A stretch of DNA of 36,711 nt from CAMCHP01 sp036835325 (GCA_036835325.1 DAITMF010000035.1:1-36711), one strand, 5' to 3'. Shown: positions 1-8,458, numbered from the stretch's first letter. The notes: a model not told the origin generated them from the sequence alone. Numbers and translations are program-made.

Positions 1-2046
1 GGTGGCACTGAAACTGCGGGTTGTACCAACCCAGCAGCGTGCAACTTCGACGCATCGGCATCGTGTGACAACGGTTCTTGTCTGTTTGTTGACGCGTGCG
101 GTAACTGCGGAGGCACTGCAACTGCGGGTTGTACTGACCCGGCAGCATGCAACTTCAATCCTGCTGCGGCTTGCGACAATGGTTCGTGCGATTTCAGCAC
201 CTGTGCAGGCTGCACCGATGCGAGTGCTTGCAACTTCCTTCCAAACGCAACGATTGACGATGGTTCATGTTTGTTCCTTGACGAATGTGGCAACTGCGGA
301 GGCACTGCAACTGCGGGTTGTACCAACCCTGCAGCGTGCAACTTCGACGCATCGGCATCGTGTGACAATGGTTCATGTTTGTTCGTAGACGAGTGCGGCA
401 ACTGCGGAGGCACAGCAACTGCGGGTTGTACCAACCCAGCAGCGTGCAACTTCGACGCATCGGCCTCGTGCGACAACGGCTCATGTCTGTTCGTAGACGA
501 GTGCGGCAACTGCGGTGGCACTGAAACTGCGGGTTGTACCAACCCAGCAGCGTGCAACTTCGATGCATCGGCCTCGTGTGATGACGGTACATGTCTGTTT
601 GTAGACGAGTGCGGCAACTGCGGCGGAACCGAAACTGCGGGATGTACCAACCCAGCAGCGTGCAACTTCGACGCATCGGCCTCGTGTGATAACGGTTCAT
701 GTTTGTTCGTAGACGAATGCGGCAACTGTGGTGGCACCGAAACTGCGGGTTGTACCAACCCAACAGCGTGCAACTTCGACGCATCGGCATCGTGCGACAA
801 TGGTTCATGTCTGTTCGTAGACGAGTGCGGCAACTGCGGAGGCACTGCGACTGCGGGTTGTACCAACCCGGCAGCGTGCAACTTCGATGCATCGGCATCG
901 TGTGACAATGGTTCATGTTTGTTCGTAGACGAATGCGGCAACTGTGGTGGCACTGCGATTTCGGGTTGTACTGACCCGGCAGCATGCAATTTCGATCCTG
1001 CTGCGGCTTGCGACAATGGTTCGTGCGATTTCAGCACCTGTGCAGGCTGCACCGATGCGAGTGCTTGCAACTTCCTTCCAAACGCAACGATTGACGATGG
1101 TTCATGTTTGTTCCTTGACGAATGTGGCAACTGCGGAGGAACTGCTACTACCGGTTGTACGAATCCGGATGCATGCAACTTCGATGCTTCGGCCTCTTGC
1201 GACAATGGCTCATGTCTGTTCGTTGACGAATGCGGCAACTGCGGTGGCACTGAAACTACGGGTTGTACCAATCCGGCAGCGTGCAACTTCAATGCATCGG
1301 CCTCTTGCGACAACGGCTCATGTCTGTTCGTAGACGAGTGCGGTAACTGTGGCGGCACTGCAACTGCGGGTTGTACTGACCCAGCTGCTTGCAACTTCGA
1401 TGCTGGGGCCTCTTGTGACAACGGCTCATGTTTGTTTGTTGACGAGTGCGGCAACTGTGGTGGCACTGCAACTGCGGGTTGCACTGACCCAGCTGCTTGC
1501 AACTTCGATGCAGGGGCCTCTTGTGACAACGGCTCATGTTTGTTCGTTGACGAGTGCGGCAACTGCGGAGGCACTGCGACTGCGGGTTGTACCAACCCAG
1601 CGGCATGCAACTTCGACGCTTCGGCCTCTTGCGACAATGGCTCATGTTTGTTTGTTGACGAGTGCGGTAACTGTGGTGGCACTGCAACTGCGGGTTGCAC
1701 TGACCCAGCCGCTTGTAACTTCGATGCTTCGGCCTCGTGTGACAATGGTTCATGTACATTCCCTGTGCCTGGAGGTGGTTGTGATGACGTTTTGGGTTGT
1801 ACTTACGCATTTGCTTGCAACTACAATCCAGGAGCGACAATTGACGATGGAAGCTGTGAGATTAGCTCTTGTTCAGGATGTACATACCCTGACGCATTGA
1901 ACTACAATCCAATGGCCAGCATTGACAACGGCTCTTGTGTATTTGAAACAGTGACTGCATGCGCAGGCGATTTGAACAATGATAGCGTGATCGACGTGGT
2001 TGATTTGATCCTCTTCCTCGGCATTTACGGAACCATATGTGATTAA
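1..2046 (+). CDS. Secreted Cys-rich tandem-repeat protein with dockerin-like C-terminus (5' partial)
   Basis: The frame is open from the first base, so the N-terminus lies outside the window; 681 residues are visible. It holds 19 modules starting Gly-Cys-Thr. Most are 36 residues (108 bp) with six Cys each, and share the cores ACNFDASASC, CDNGSC and VDECGNCGGT. Two shorter 27-residue modules (from about nt 127 and 964) end in STCA. The last two modules diverge towards the ACNYNPGATIDDGSC type common in secreted proteins of Bacteroidota. The last 28 residues carry a dockerin/EF-hand-like stretch, DLNNDSVIDVVDLI then FLGIYGTIC, and the protein ends Cys-Asp. Such repeats are probably disulphide-bonded or Ca-binding surface modules (inference). 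Function is unknown; adhesion or matrix formation is a guess. A strong terminator follows. The protein at 33060-34100 has the same tail type. Confidence 0.85.
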   Translation, partial: GGTETAGCTNPAACNFDASASCDNGSCLFVDACGNCGGTATAGCTDPAACNFNPAAACDNGSCDFSTCAGCTDASACNFLPNATIDDGSCLFLDECGNCGGTATAGCTNPAACNFDASASCDNGSCLFVDECGNCGGTATAGCTNPAACNFDASASCDNGSCLFVDECGNCGGTETAGCTNPAACNFDASASCDDGTCLFVDECGNCGGTETAGCTNPAACNFDASASCDNGSCLFVDECGNCGGTETAGCTNPTACNFDASASCDNGSCLFVDECGNCGGTATAGCTNPAACNFDASASCDNGSCLFVDECGNCGGTAISGCTDPAACNFDPAAACDNGSCDFSTCAGCTDASACNFLPNATIDDGSCLFLDECGNCGGTATTGCTNPDACNFDASASCDNGSCLFVDECGNCGGTETTGCTNPAACNFNASASCDNGSCLFVDECGNCGGTATAGCTDPAACNFDAGASCDNGSCLFVDECGNCGGTATAGCTDPAACNFDAGASCDNGSCLFVDECGNCGGTATAGCTNPAACNFDASASCDNGSCLFVDECGNCGGTATAGCTDPAACNFDASASCDNGSCTFPVPGGGCDDVLGCTYAFACNYNPGATIDDGSCEISSCSGCTYPDALNYNPMASIDNGSCVFETVTACAGDLNNDSVIDVVDLILFLGIYGTICD
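22..1755 (+). repeat. Tandem 108-bp coding repeats inside an 837-bp higher-order repeat
   Basis: The sequence around gcgggttgtacc recurs every 108 bp (for example nt 420, 528, 636, 744), giving near-identical 36-codon units. Above that is a second period: the block at 131-302 recurs at 968-1139 with only two substitutions. The offset is 837 bp, exactly seven 36-codon units plus one 27-codon unit. The array therefore grew both by single-unit and by whole-block duplication, and continues to the left of the window. Copy number may be collapsed or expanded in the assembly. Confidence 0.9.
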
Positions 2047-2063
2047 TCAAGTACGGATTTCCC

Positions 2064-2093
2064 AAAAAGGCGGCCAACAGGTCGCCTTTTTTT
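2064..2093 (+). terminator. Rho-independent terminator after the repeat-protein gene
   Basis: AAAAAGGCGGCC, loop aaca, GGTCGCCTTTTT forms a 12-bp stem (one G-U) followed by a T run. It starts 18 nt after the stop codon. Confidence 0.88.
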
Positions 2094-2164
2094 ATTGCCT
2101 TCCGGCAGATGCTTTTCCTGAAGGCCCTCTCATGTTTCGTAACTTTCGGCACCAAAGACAGTGT

Positions 2165-3817
2165 ATGAAGCTTCTCACAGAAAAAGAACAGTTGGAATTC
2201 AACAAAAATGACGACTCAATGCGCCTGCGCTTGGCCGAACTAAGGAAGCGCTTTGCGCAAGTGGCATTAGGAGGAGGTGAAAAGAAAATAGAGAAGGAGC
2301 ACCAAAAGGGAAAGCTAACGGCACGCGAGCGAATCGCGTATTTGCTCGATGAAGGCGCGCCGCAAATCGAAATTGGCGCATTTGCGGGTGATGGAATGTA
2401 CAAAGAACACGGCGGCTGCCCTTCTGCCGGTGTGGTGGTCGTTATTGGCTACGTCAGCAAACGTCAGTGCATTGTCGTGGCCAATGATGCGACGGTTAAG
2501 GCAGGTGCTTGGTTTCCGATTACAGGGAAAAAGAACCTTCGTGCACAGGAAATCGCCATGGAGAATCGACTTCCAATCATCTACCTTGTTGACAGCGCAG
2601 GGGTTTATTTGCCCATGCAGGATGAGATTTTTCCGGATAAAGAACACTTTGGGCGCATTTTTCGGAACAATGCCGTGATGTCGGCCAAAGGGATTCCGCA
2701 AATTGCAGCCATCATGGGGTCATGCGTGGCAGGTGGGGCTTACCTCCCCATCATGAGCGATGAAGCACTGATCGTTGATAAAACGGGTACCATATTTCTT
2801 GCAGGATCGTATTTGGTGAAGGCGGCCATTGGCGAAGACATTGACAACGAGACCCTTGGGGGTGCAACCACCCATTGTGAAATTTCCGGGGTCACCGATT
2901 ACAAAGCGGCAAACGATCAGGATGCGCTTGATACGATTCGCGATCTGGTAGGTAAAATTGGGCAGGTCAACCACAATGCGGGGTTCAACCGCATAGAGCC
3001 GGTGCCTCCACAAGTAGCTCAAGAGCATCTGTATGGATTGATGCCTGCTGATCGAAGCAAACCCTACAACACCTATGAGCTTATTCGCGCATTGGCCGAT
3101 GGCGGAGAATTCATTGAGTACAAGGCGGGAATTGGGAAAACCATTGTTTGTGCTTATGCACGGATCGACGGATGGAGCGTTGGCATTGTGGCAAACCAGC
3201 GTGAAATGGTGAAGTCGAAGAAGGAAGGAATGCAGTTTGGAGGAGTTATCTACAGCGATAGTGCTGACAAGGCAGCTCGGTTCATCATGAACTGCAACCA
3301 AAAGAACATTCCTTTGGTGTTCTTGCAAGACGTTACCGGCTTTATGGTGGGTAGCCGATCGGAGCATGGAGGAATCATCAAAGACGGCGCCAAGATGGTC
3401 AACGCGATGTCGAATAGCGTTGTACCGAAGTTTACCGTCGTACTGGGAAATAGCTACGGCGCCGGCAATTACGCCATGTGTGGCAAGGCCTACGACCCGC
3501 GGTTGATTGTTGCTTGGCCAACCGCTGAACTTGCTGTAATGGGCGGGGTGCAGGCTGCGAAAGTCCTTCTCCAAATTGAGGTGGCATCCATGAAGGCCAA
3601 AGGCGAAGAAATTTCACCCGAACGCGAAAAGGAACTTTATGACCGCATTAAAGCGCGGTACGACGAGCAGGTATCACCTTACTTCGCTGCATCACGGCTT
3701 TGGATTGACGCCATTATCGACCCCGCTGCAACACGGCAGTGGATTTCAATGGGCATTGAGGCGGCAAACGGAGCGCCTGCCGAACATCCATACAGAGTGG
3801 GGGTATTGCAAACTTGA
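2165..3817 (+). CDS. Acyl-CoA carboxylase carboxyltransferase subunit, methylcrotonyl-CoA type
   Basis: The 550-residue protein has both crotonase-fold halves of a biotin-dependent acyl-CoA carboxylase beta subunit. The region from CIVVANDATVKAGAWFPIT through LVDSAGVYLPMQDEIFPD to GSCVAGGAYLP and GTIFLAGSYLVKAA follows methylcrotonyl-CoA carboxylase beta (MCCB) more closely than propionyl-CoA carboxylase. The length also suits MCCB (about 540) better. It would transfer carboxyl from carboxybiotin to 3-methylcrotonyl-CoA in leucine breakdown, together with a biotin-carrying alpha subunit not present here. The ATG at 2165 is chosen because upstream in-frame codons run into the preceding terminator; ATG 2132 is an alternative. 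HMG-CoA lyase, which acts later in the same pathway, is at 17631. Exact acyl-CoA specificity is inferred. Confidence 0.85.
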   Translation: MKLLTEKEQLEFNKNDDSMRLRLAELRKRFAQVALGGGEKKIEKEHQKGKLTARERIAYLLDEGAPQIEIGAFAGDGMYKEHGGCPSAGVVVVIGYVSKRQCIVVANDATVKAGAWFPITGKKNLRAQEIAMENRLPIIYLVDSAGVYLPMQDEIFPDKEHFGRIFRNNAVMSAKGIPQIAAIMGSCVAGGAYLPIMSDEALIVDKTGTIFLAGSYLVKAAIGEDIDNETLGGATTHCEISGVTDYKAANDQDALDTIRDLVGKIGQVNHNAGFNRIEPVPPQVAQEHLYGLMPADRSKPYNTYELIRALADGGEFIEYKAGIGKTIVCAYARIDGWSVGIVANQREMVKSKKEGMQFGGVIYSDSADKAARFIMNCNQKNIPLVFLQDVTGFMVGSRSEHGGIIKDGAKMVNAMSNSVVPKFTVVLGNSYGAGNYAMCGKAYDPRLIVAWPTAELAVMGGVQAAKVLLQIEVASMKAKGEEISPEREKELYDRIKARYDEQVSPYFAASRLWIDAIIDPAATRQWISMGIEAANGAPAEHPYRVGVLQT

Positions 3818-3835
3818 TTTGCTCATCCAACGAAG

Positions 3836-3864
3836 TTGAAGACTCCATGGCTTTTCTATCTTTG
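3836..3864 (+). promoter_or_regulatory. Bacteroidota-type promoter of accD
   Basis: TTG at 3836-3838, an 18-nt spacer, and TATCTTTG at 3857-3864 match the TTTG/TAnnTTTG consensus. Predicted start is near 3868, giving a leader of about 19 nt. Confidence 0.6.
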
Positions 3865-3886
3865 TCGTTCGTTTTAATGGATACCT

Positions 3887-4732
3887 ATGGGATGGTTTAA
3901 GCGGATTAAAGAAGGCATTACCACGAAGTCAACGGAGAAAAAAGAAATCCCCGAAGGCAAGTGGTACAAATGCCCGGAATGCAAGAATGTGATTACTTCG
4001 CAAGAGCACGAACACCTGCTGTGGGTTTGTCCGTCGTGCAACCATCACGAGCGCATCGGCTCAGCTGAATACTTCAGTTTTCTGTTTGACGAAGGGAAGC
4101 ACCGAGAGTTGTTTGCCAACTTGACATCGGCCGACCCCTTGAGTTTTACCGATACCAAGAAATACACTGACCGCGTTGAAAACACGATCAAAAAGTCAGG
4201 TCTGAAAGATGCCATTCGCGTTGGAGCCGGAAAGATGGAAGATGAGATGGTTGTCATCGCATGCATGGATTTCGGATTTATTGGCGGTTCAATGGGATCG
4301 GTAGTAGGAGAGAAGATTGCCCGAGCCATTGACTATGCGATCAAGCACAACTGTCCGTTCATTTGCATTTCCAAGTCGGGTGGAGCACGCATGATGGAAG
4401 CCGGTTTTTCACTCATGCAGATGGCGAAGACCTCGGCGAAATTGACCCAGTTGGCAGATGCCGGGTTGCCCTACTTGAGCATTCTCACAGACCCAACAAC
4501 CGGTGGCGTTACTGCGAGTTATGCCATGCTCGGTGATTTGAACATCTCTGAGCCAAAAGCATTGATCGGTTTTGCAGGTCCACGTGTTGTGAAAGAGACC
4601 ATTGGGAAAGACCTTCCGGAAGGATTTCAAACGGCTGAGTTCGTGCTTGAGCACGGCTTTCTTGACTTGATCGTAGAGCGAGAGAAGATGAAAGAGAAGC
4701 TGGCGTCGATTCTTAAAATGTTGGCATCTTAA
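3887..4732 (+). CDS. accD: Acetyl-CoA carboxylase carboxyltransferase subunit beta
   Basis: The 281-residue protein has the family's usual length and order. An N-terminal four-Cys zinc ribbon (C29, C32, C48, C51) is followed by the crotonase-like domain, with motifs SGGARMMEAGFSLMQMAKTSA and TDPTTGGVTASYAMLGD. With AccA it forms the carboxyltransferase that makes malonyl-CoA, the first committed step of fatty-acid synthesis, in the cytoplasm. It has its own promoter. The preceding carboxyltransferase is paralogous in fold but belongs to a different pathway. Identification is secure. Confidence 0.97.
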   Translation: MGWFKRIKEGITTKSTEKKEIPEGKWYKCPECKNVITSQEHEHLLWVCPSCNHHERIGSAEYFSFLFDEGKHRELFANLTSADPLSFTDTKKYTDRVENTIKKSGLKDAIRVGAGKMEDEMVVIACMDFGFIGGSMGSVVGEKIARAIDYAIKHNCPFICISKSGGARMMEAGFSLMQMAKTSAKLTQLADAGLPYLSILTDPTTGGVTASYAMLGDLNISEPKALIGFAGPRVVKETIGKDLPEGFQTAEFVLEHGFLDLIVEREKMKEKLASILKMLAS

Positions 4733-4755
4733 TTCGGAGATTGAAATTTTCGCCG

Positions 4756-4763
4756 TACCTTTG
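4756..4763 (+). promoter_or_regulatory. -7 box upstream of rpsO
   Basis: TACCTTTG matches TAnnTTTG exactly. The -33 element is weak (TTCG at 4733-4736 region). The predicted start near 4767 puts a small hairpin, TCCGA-aag-TCGGA (4768-4780), at the very 5' end of the rpsO mRNA. Confidence 0.5.
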
Positions 4764-4810
4764 CGCTTCCGAAAGTCGGAGTACATAAGAATCATCCAAG
4801 AGATATTGGC

Positions 4811-5080
4811 ATGTATTTAACATCAGAAAAGAAGAAAGAATTCTTCAAAACCCACGGCAAAAGTGATGCCGACACGGGGTCATCAGAAGGGCAAATTGCT
4901 CTTTTCACTTACCGAATTGCTCACCTTACAGGTCACCTGAAGGAGAACAAGAAAGACTACAACACACAACGTGCGTTGATTAACCTCGTAGGAAAGCGCC
5001 GTAGGTTGCTTGACTACTTGAAAGACACTGACATCGAACGCTACCGCGCGATTGTAAAAGAGCTAGGCCTGCGTAAGTAA
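4811..5080 (+). CDS. rpsO: 30S ribosomal protein S15
   Basis: The 89-residue protein has the S15 length and conserved core: DTGSSEGQIALFTYRI, LTGHLKENKKDYNTQRAL and VGKRRRLLDYLK. It binds the central domain of 16S rRNA early in small-subunit assembly. The order rpsO-pnp is widely conserved in bacteria and seen here. A hairpin terminator separates the two, so pnp is probably reached by readthrough or from its own promoter. Confidence 0.98.
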   Translation: MYLTSEKKKEFFKTHGKSDADTGSSEGQIALFTYRIAHLTGHLKENKKDYNTQRALINLVGKRRRLLDYLKDTDIERYRAIVKELGLRK

Positions 5081-5115
5081 TTGAAGACAAGAAAAGCAAT
5101 ATAAATTCAGCAAAG

Positions 5116-5148
5116 GGGGGCAATGGTGATTCACTGTTGCCTCTTTTT
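5116..5148 (+). terminator. Hairpin terminator between rpsO and pnp
   Basis: GGCAATGGTG (5119-5128) pairs with CACTGTTGCC (5132-5141), with two G-U pairs and a 3-nt loop. G5117 and G5118 can extend the stem. TTTTT follows at 5144-5148. Confidence 0.75.
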
Positions 5149-5174
5149 GATTCATTGACGTAGTGTAAAGAAAG

Positions 5175-7415
5175 ATGAACTACACCCTGCACACAAAATC
5201 CATCGACCTCGGCGATGGACGGGCCATTACCATTGAAACCGGCAAGCTTGCCAAGCAAGCACACGGTTCTGTAGTGGTTAGGCTTGGAGACACGATGCTC
5301 CTCGCTACCGTGGTATCCAATCATGATGCGATGGACGGAATTGACTTCCTTCCATTGACCGTAGATTACCGTGAGAAGTACGCCGCTGCCGGCCGCTTCC
5401 CCGGAGGCTTCTTCAAACGCGAAGCACGTCCGTCAGACGATGAAGTGCTCGTTATGCGTTTGGTTGACCGCGCACTGCGTCCGCGATTCCCTGAAGACTA
5501 CCACGCCGGTACTCAAATAATGATCCAGGTAATGTCGTCTGACAAGGAAAATCTTCCTGACTCGTTGGCCGGTTTGGCTGCTTCTGCCGCCATTGCCGTA
5601 TCTGACATTCCGTTCAACGGGCCTATCAGCGAGGTGCGCGTTGCGCGCATCAATGGTGAGTTCATCATCAACCCTACAGCTTCTCAATTGGTCGATGCTG
5701 ACATTGATCTGATGATTGCTGGGTCTGACGACTCAATCGTAATGGTTGAAGGTGAGATGAAAGAAGTGAGCGAAGAAGAAATGGTAGCTGCCATTGAGAA
5801 AGCTCACGTGGCTATCCGCCTTCAGTGTCAAGCACAATCGGAACTTGCGCAAGCCGTTGGCAATGCATTTCCCAAGCGTGCGTACAGCCATGAAACCCAC
5901 GACGACGAACTCCGTGCAAAAGTTCACGCCGACCTTTTCGCAAAGTACTACGAAGTAGCCGGAAAAGGCCTTTCGAAAGACGAACGCAAAGAAGCATTTG
6001 GCGCCATTAAAGAGGGTTACCTCGCTACTTTCAGCGCAGAAGAACTCGAAACGAAGAAGCCGCTCATCGGCGTTTACGCCAAAGAAGCGCAGAAAGACGC
6101 CGTCCGCCGTCTGATTCTCGACGAGGGCAAACGGTTGGATGGTCGCAAAACCACCGATATTCGTCACATTTGGTCTGAAATCGACTACCTACCGGGTACG
6201 CACGGTTCAGCAATCTTCACCCGTGGTGAAACCCAATCGCTGACCACCCTAACACTTGGTACCAAGCTCGACGAGCAAACCATCGACGGAGCGCTCGTTC
6301 AACGCAGCGATAAATTCCTTCTCCACTACAACTTCCCTCCATTCTCAACCGGAGAAGAGCGTCCTCTCCGCGGAGTTGGCCGTCGTGAAGTTGGTCACGG
6401 AAACCTCGCCCTGCGTGCCCTGAAACCTGTTCTCCCACCAACCGATAAATGTCCGTACACCATTCGTTTGGTTTCTGACATCCTAGAGTCAAATGGTTCG
6501 TCGTCAATGGCAACCGTTTGCGCAGGCACCTTGGCGTTGATGGATGGCGGTGTTCCAATTAAAGCACCTGTGAGCGGTATCGCCATGGGCTTGATCACCG
6601 ATGAGAAGAGCGACAAGTACGCCATCCTCAGTGATATCCTCGGTGACGAAGACCACTTGGGTGATATGGACTTCAAAGTAACCGGAACGGCCGCTGGTAT
6701 TACCGCGTGCCAGATGGACATTAAAGTGCAGGGGTTGTCATTTGAGATTCTCCGCAAAGCGTTGATGCAAGCACGCGACGGACGTTTGCACATCCTCAAC
6801 GAGATTACTAAAACCATCAGCGAGCCGCGTGAAGATTACAAACCGCATGCACCACGCATCGTTTCGTTTGAAATCCCAACCGACACCATTGGTCAAGTAA
6901 TCGGCCCCGGTGGTAAGATTATTCAAGAGATCCAAGCCGATACCAAAACAACCATCTCAATCAGCGAGGCAAACGGCAAAGGCATTGTAGAAGTGTCTGC
7001 TGCGAACCTCGATTCAATCAATGCGGCCGTGAAGCGCATTCGCAGCATATGCTTCCCGCCAAACATCGAAATTGGTGAAGAGTACGAAGGTGTTGTGAAG
7101 TCAATCATGCCTTACGGTGCTTTCGTTGAGATTGTACCCGGTCAAGACGGTCTGCTTCACGTTTCAGAGCTCGATTGGGGCCGTGTAGACAGGGTTGAAG
7201 ACATTCTCACTGAAGGTCAATTGGTCAAGTTCAAAGTTGTTGGACGTGATCCGAAGACCAACAAAGTGAAGCTTTCGCGTAAAGTATTGCTTCCGAAACC
7301 CGAAGGTTACGTTGAGCCTGCTGGTGAAGGACGCGGAGAGCGCGGAGATCGTGGTGAACGTCGTGATCGTGGAGATCGTCGTGACCGTGACGACCGTTTC
7401 GATCGTCGCCGCTAA
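5175..7415 (+). CDS. pnp: Polyribonucleotide nucleotidyltransferase (PNPase)
   Basis: The 746-residue protein has two RNase PH domains, a KH domain with loop GPGGKI (577-582) and an S1 domain (about 640-705). Phosphate- and metal-site motifs are intact: SNGSSSMA, and DEDHLGDMDFKV with D493, D499 and K501 matching the E. coli D486/D492/K494 set as I recall it. It degrades RNA 3'-5' by phosphorolysis, normally as a trimer. The last 30 residues form an Arg/Asp/Gly-rich tail of RGD/RRD-type repeats, replacing the RNase E-binding tail of enterobacterial PNPase. The tail may add RNA binding (inference). It sits downstream of rpsO as in many bacteria. Confidence 0.97.
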   Translation: MNYTLHTKSIDLGDGRAITIETGKLAKQAHGSVVVRLGDTMLLATVVSNHDAMDGIDFLPLTVDYREKYAAAGRFPGGFFKREARPSDDEVLVMRLVDRALRPRFPEDYHAGTQIMIQVMSSDKENLPDSLAGLAASAAIAVSDIPFNGPISEVRVARINGEFIINPTASQLVDADIDLMIAGSDDSIVMVEGEMKEVSEEEMVAAIEKAHVAIRLQCQAQSELAQAVGNAFPKRAYSHETHDDELRAKVHADLFAKYYEVAGKGLSKDERKEAFGAIKEGYLATFSAEELETKKPLIGVYAKEAQKDAVRRLILDEGKRLDGRKTTDIRHIWSEIDYLPGTHGSAIFTRGETQSLTTLTLGTKLDEQTIDGALVQRSDKFLLHYNFPPFSTGEERPLRGVGRREVGHGNLALRALKPVLPPTDKCPYTIRLVSDILESNGSSSMATVCAGTLALMDGGVPIKAPVSGIAMGLITDEKSDKYAILSDILGDEDHLGDMDFKVTGTAAGITACQMDIKVQGLSFEILRKALMQARDGRLHILNEITKTISEPREDYKPHAPRIVSFEIPTDTIGQVIGPGGKIIQEIQADTKTTISISEANGKGIVEVSAANLDSINAAVKRIRSICFPPNIEIGEEYEGVVKSIMPYGAFVEIVPGQDGLLHVSELDWGRVDRVEDILTEGQLVKFKVVGRDPKTNKVKLSRKVLLPKPEGYVEPAGEGRGERGDRGERRDRGDRRDRDDRFDRRR

Positions 7416-7418
7416 TTG

Positions 7419-7448
7419 ATTGGCTGTCAGTTTGGCAGTTGATTTTTT
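7419..7448 (+). terminator. Probable terminator after pnp
   Basis: ATTGGCTGTC (7419-7428) pairs with GGCAGTTGAT (7434-7443) using several G-U pairs, followed by six T. The stem is weak but well placed 4 nt after the stop codon. Confidence 0.5.
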
Positions 7449-7504
7449 AGCATCATTTTTGATACTTTACGTCAACTAATCGGCGTTTCTGCGTTTAATA
7501 TGGA

Positions 7505-7527
7505 GGAGCGGGGGTGAACCTCGCTCC
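7505..7527 (+). promoter_or_regulatory. GC-rich hairpin in the leader of the sigma factor gene
   Basis: GGAGCGGGG (7505-7513) pairs with CCTCGCTCC (7519-7527), 9 bp with one G-U and a 5-nt loop. No T run follows, so it is not a simple terminator. It lies 24 nt upstream of the sigma factor ATG. A weak promoter candidate (TACTTTAC, 7463-7470) lies before it, so the hairpin would be in the 5' UTR. Confidence 0.45.
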
Positions 7528-7551
7528 CCTCAAGTTTGTACCGGATTTAGC

Positions 7552-8421
7552 ATGAGACAGTTAAAAATCACCAAGCAGGTTACCAACAGGGAAACCGCAT
7601 CGCTTGACAAATACCTCCAAGAGATTGGACGGGTTGACCTTATTACTGCCGAGGAGGAGGTTGAACTCGCTCGCCGCATTAAACAAGGTGACCAAGCAGC
7701 CTTGGAAAAGCTTACCAAAGCCAACCTTCGTTTCGTTGTTTCGGTTTCGAAGCAATACCAAAACCAGGGCTTGTCGTTGCCTGACCTTATCAACGAGGGC
7801 AACCTCGGCTTGATTAAGGCCGCTCAACGCTTTGATGAAACCCGCGGTTTTAAGTTCATTTCGTATGCAGTGTGGTGGATTCGTCAGAGCATCCTCCAAG
7901 CATTGGCTGAACAGTCGCGTATTGTGCGTTTGCCACTGAACAAGATCGGTTCAATCAACAAGATCAACAAAGCGTTCGCGAAGTTGGAACAAGAGTTCGA
8001 ACGTCCGCCAACCGCTGCTGAGCTTGCTGAAGTACTCGAAATGACCCTTGACGAGGTGAAGCAATCGCTCAAGAATGCCGGCCGTCACGTCTCAATGGAT
8101 GCCCCATTGAAAGACGGCGATGACAGCTCGAGCACGATGTACGACGTCCTCCAAACCGGAGATACGCCATCGCCTGACACCGAATTGATGACCGAATCGC
8201 TCCGCAAAGAGATCGAACGTTCACTGCGCACCCTCACTACCCGTGAGGCCGATGTGATTCGTTTGTACTTCGGCTTGAACGGTGAGCATCCGATGACCCT
8301 CGAGGAAATTGGCGAACGCTTTGACCTGACCCGTGAACGCGTGCGTCAAATCAAAGAGAAGGCCATTCGCCGACTCAAGCACACATCGCGAAGCAAAATT
8401 CTGAAATCGTACCTCGGTTAA
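7552..8421 (+). CDS. rpoD: Primary RNA polymerase sigma factor (sigma-70 family, Bacteroidota type)
   Basis: The 289-residue protein contains sigma regions 1.2 (from about residue 14), 2 (LINEGNLGLIKAAQRFDETRG, then YAVWWIRQSI), 3 (about 135-185) and 4 (READVIRLYFGL, then TLEEIGERFDLTRERVRQIKEKA). It lacks the acidic region 1.1 of E. coli RpoD and is much shorter. This is the standard form of the housekeeping sigma in Bacteroidota, which reads TTTG/TAnnTTTG promoters such as those in this window. A 136-nt upstream region with a stable hairpin suggests leader control. The symbol is by function; the gene is also called sigA in this phylum. Confidence 0.95.
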   Translation: MRQLKITKQVTNRETASLDKYLQEIGRVDLITAEEEVELARRIKQGDQAALEKLTKANLRFVVSVSKQYQNQGLSLPDLINEGNLGLIKAAQRFDETRGFKFISYAVWWIRQSILQALAEQSRIVRLPLNKIGSINKINKAFAKLEQEFERPPTAAELAEVLEMTLDEVKQSLKNAGRHVSMDAPLKDGDDSSSTMYDVLQTGDTPSPDTELMTESLRKEIERSLRTLTTREADVIRLYFGLNGEHPMTLEEIGERFDLTRERVRQIKEKAIRRLKHTSRSKILKSYLG

Positions 8422-8430
8422 ACACTGAGC

Positions 8431-8458
8431 AAGGCCACCCGAAAAGGTGGCCTTTTTT
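8431..8458 (+). terminator. Rho-independent terminator after rpoD
   Basis: AAGGCCACC, loop cgaaaa, GGTGGCCTT is a perfect 9-bp stem followed by a T run, 9 nt after the stop codon. Confidence 0.92.

Noticed and set aside
194..985. Long minus-strand frame (263 codons) opposite the repeat array, and a similar one at 1289-1840
   Set aside because: They are mirror images of the 108-bp repeats, Arg/Cys/His-rich, with no start signal, and disappear outside the repeats.
22..1755. Repeats resembling a CRISPR array at first glance
   Set aside because: Units are contiguous 108-bp coding sequence with no unique spacers and a conserved reading frame.
2720..3574. 284-codon minus-strand frame inside the carboxyltransferase gene
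   Set aside because: Shadow of a strongly conserved plus-strand gene; the peptide shows no family features.
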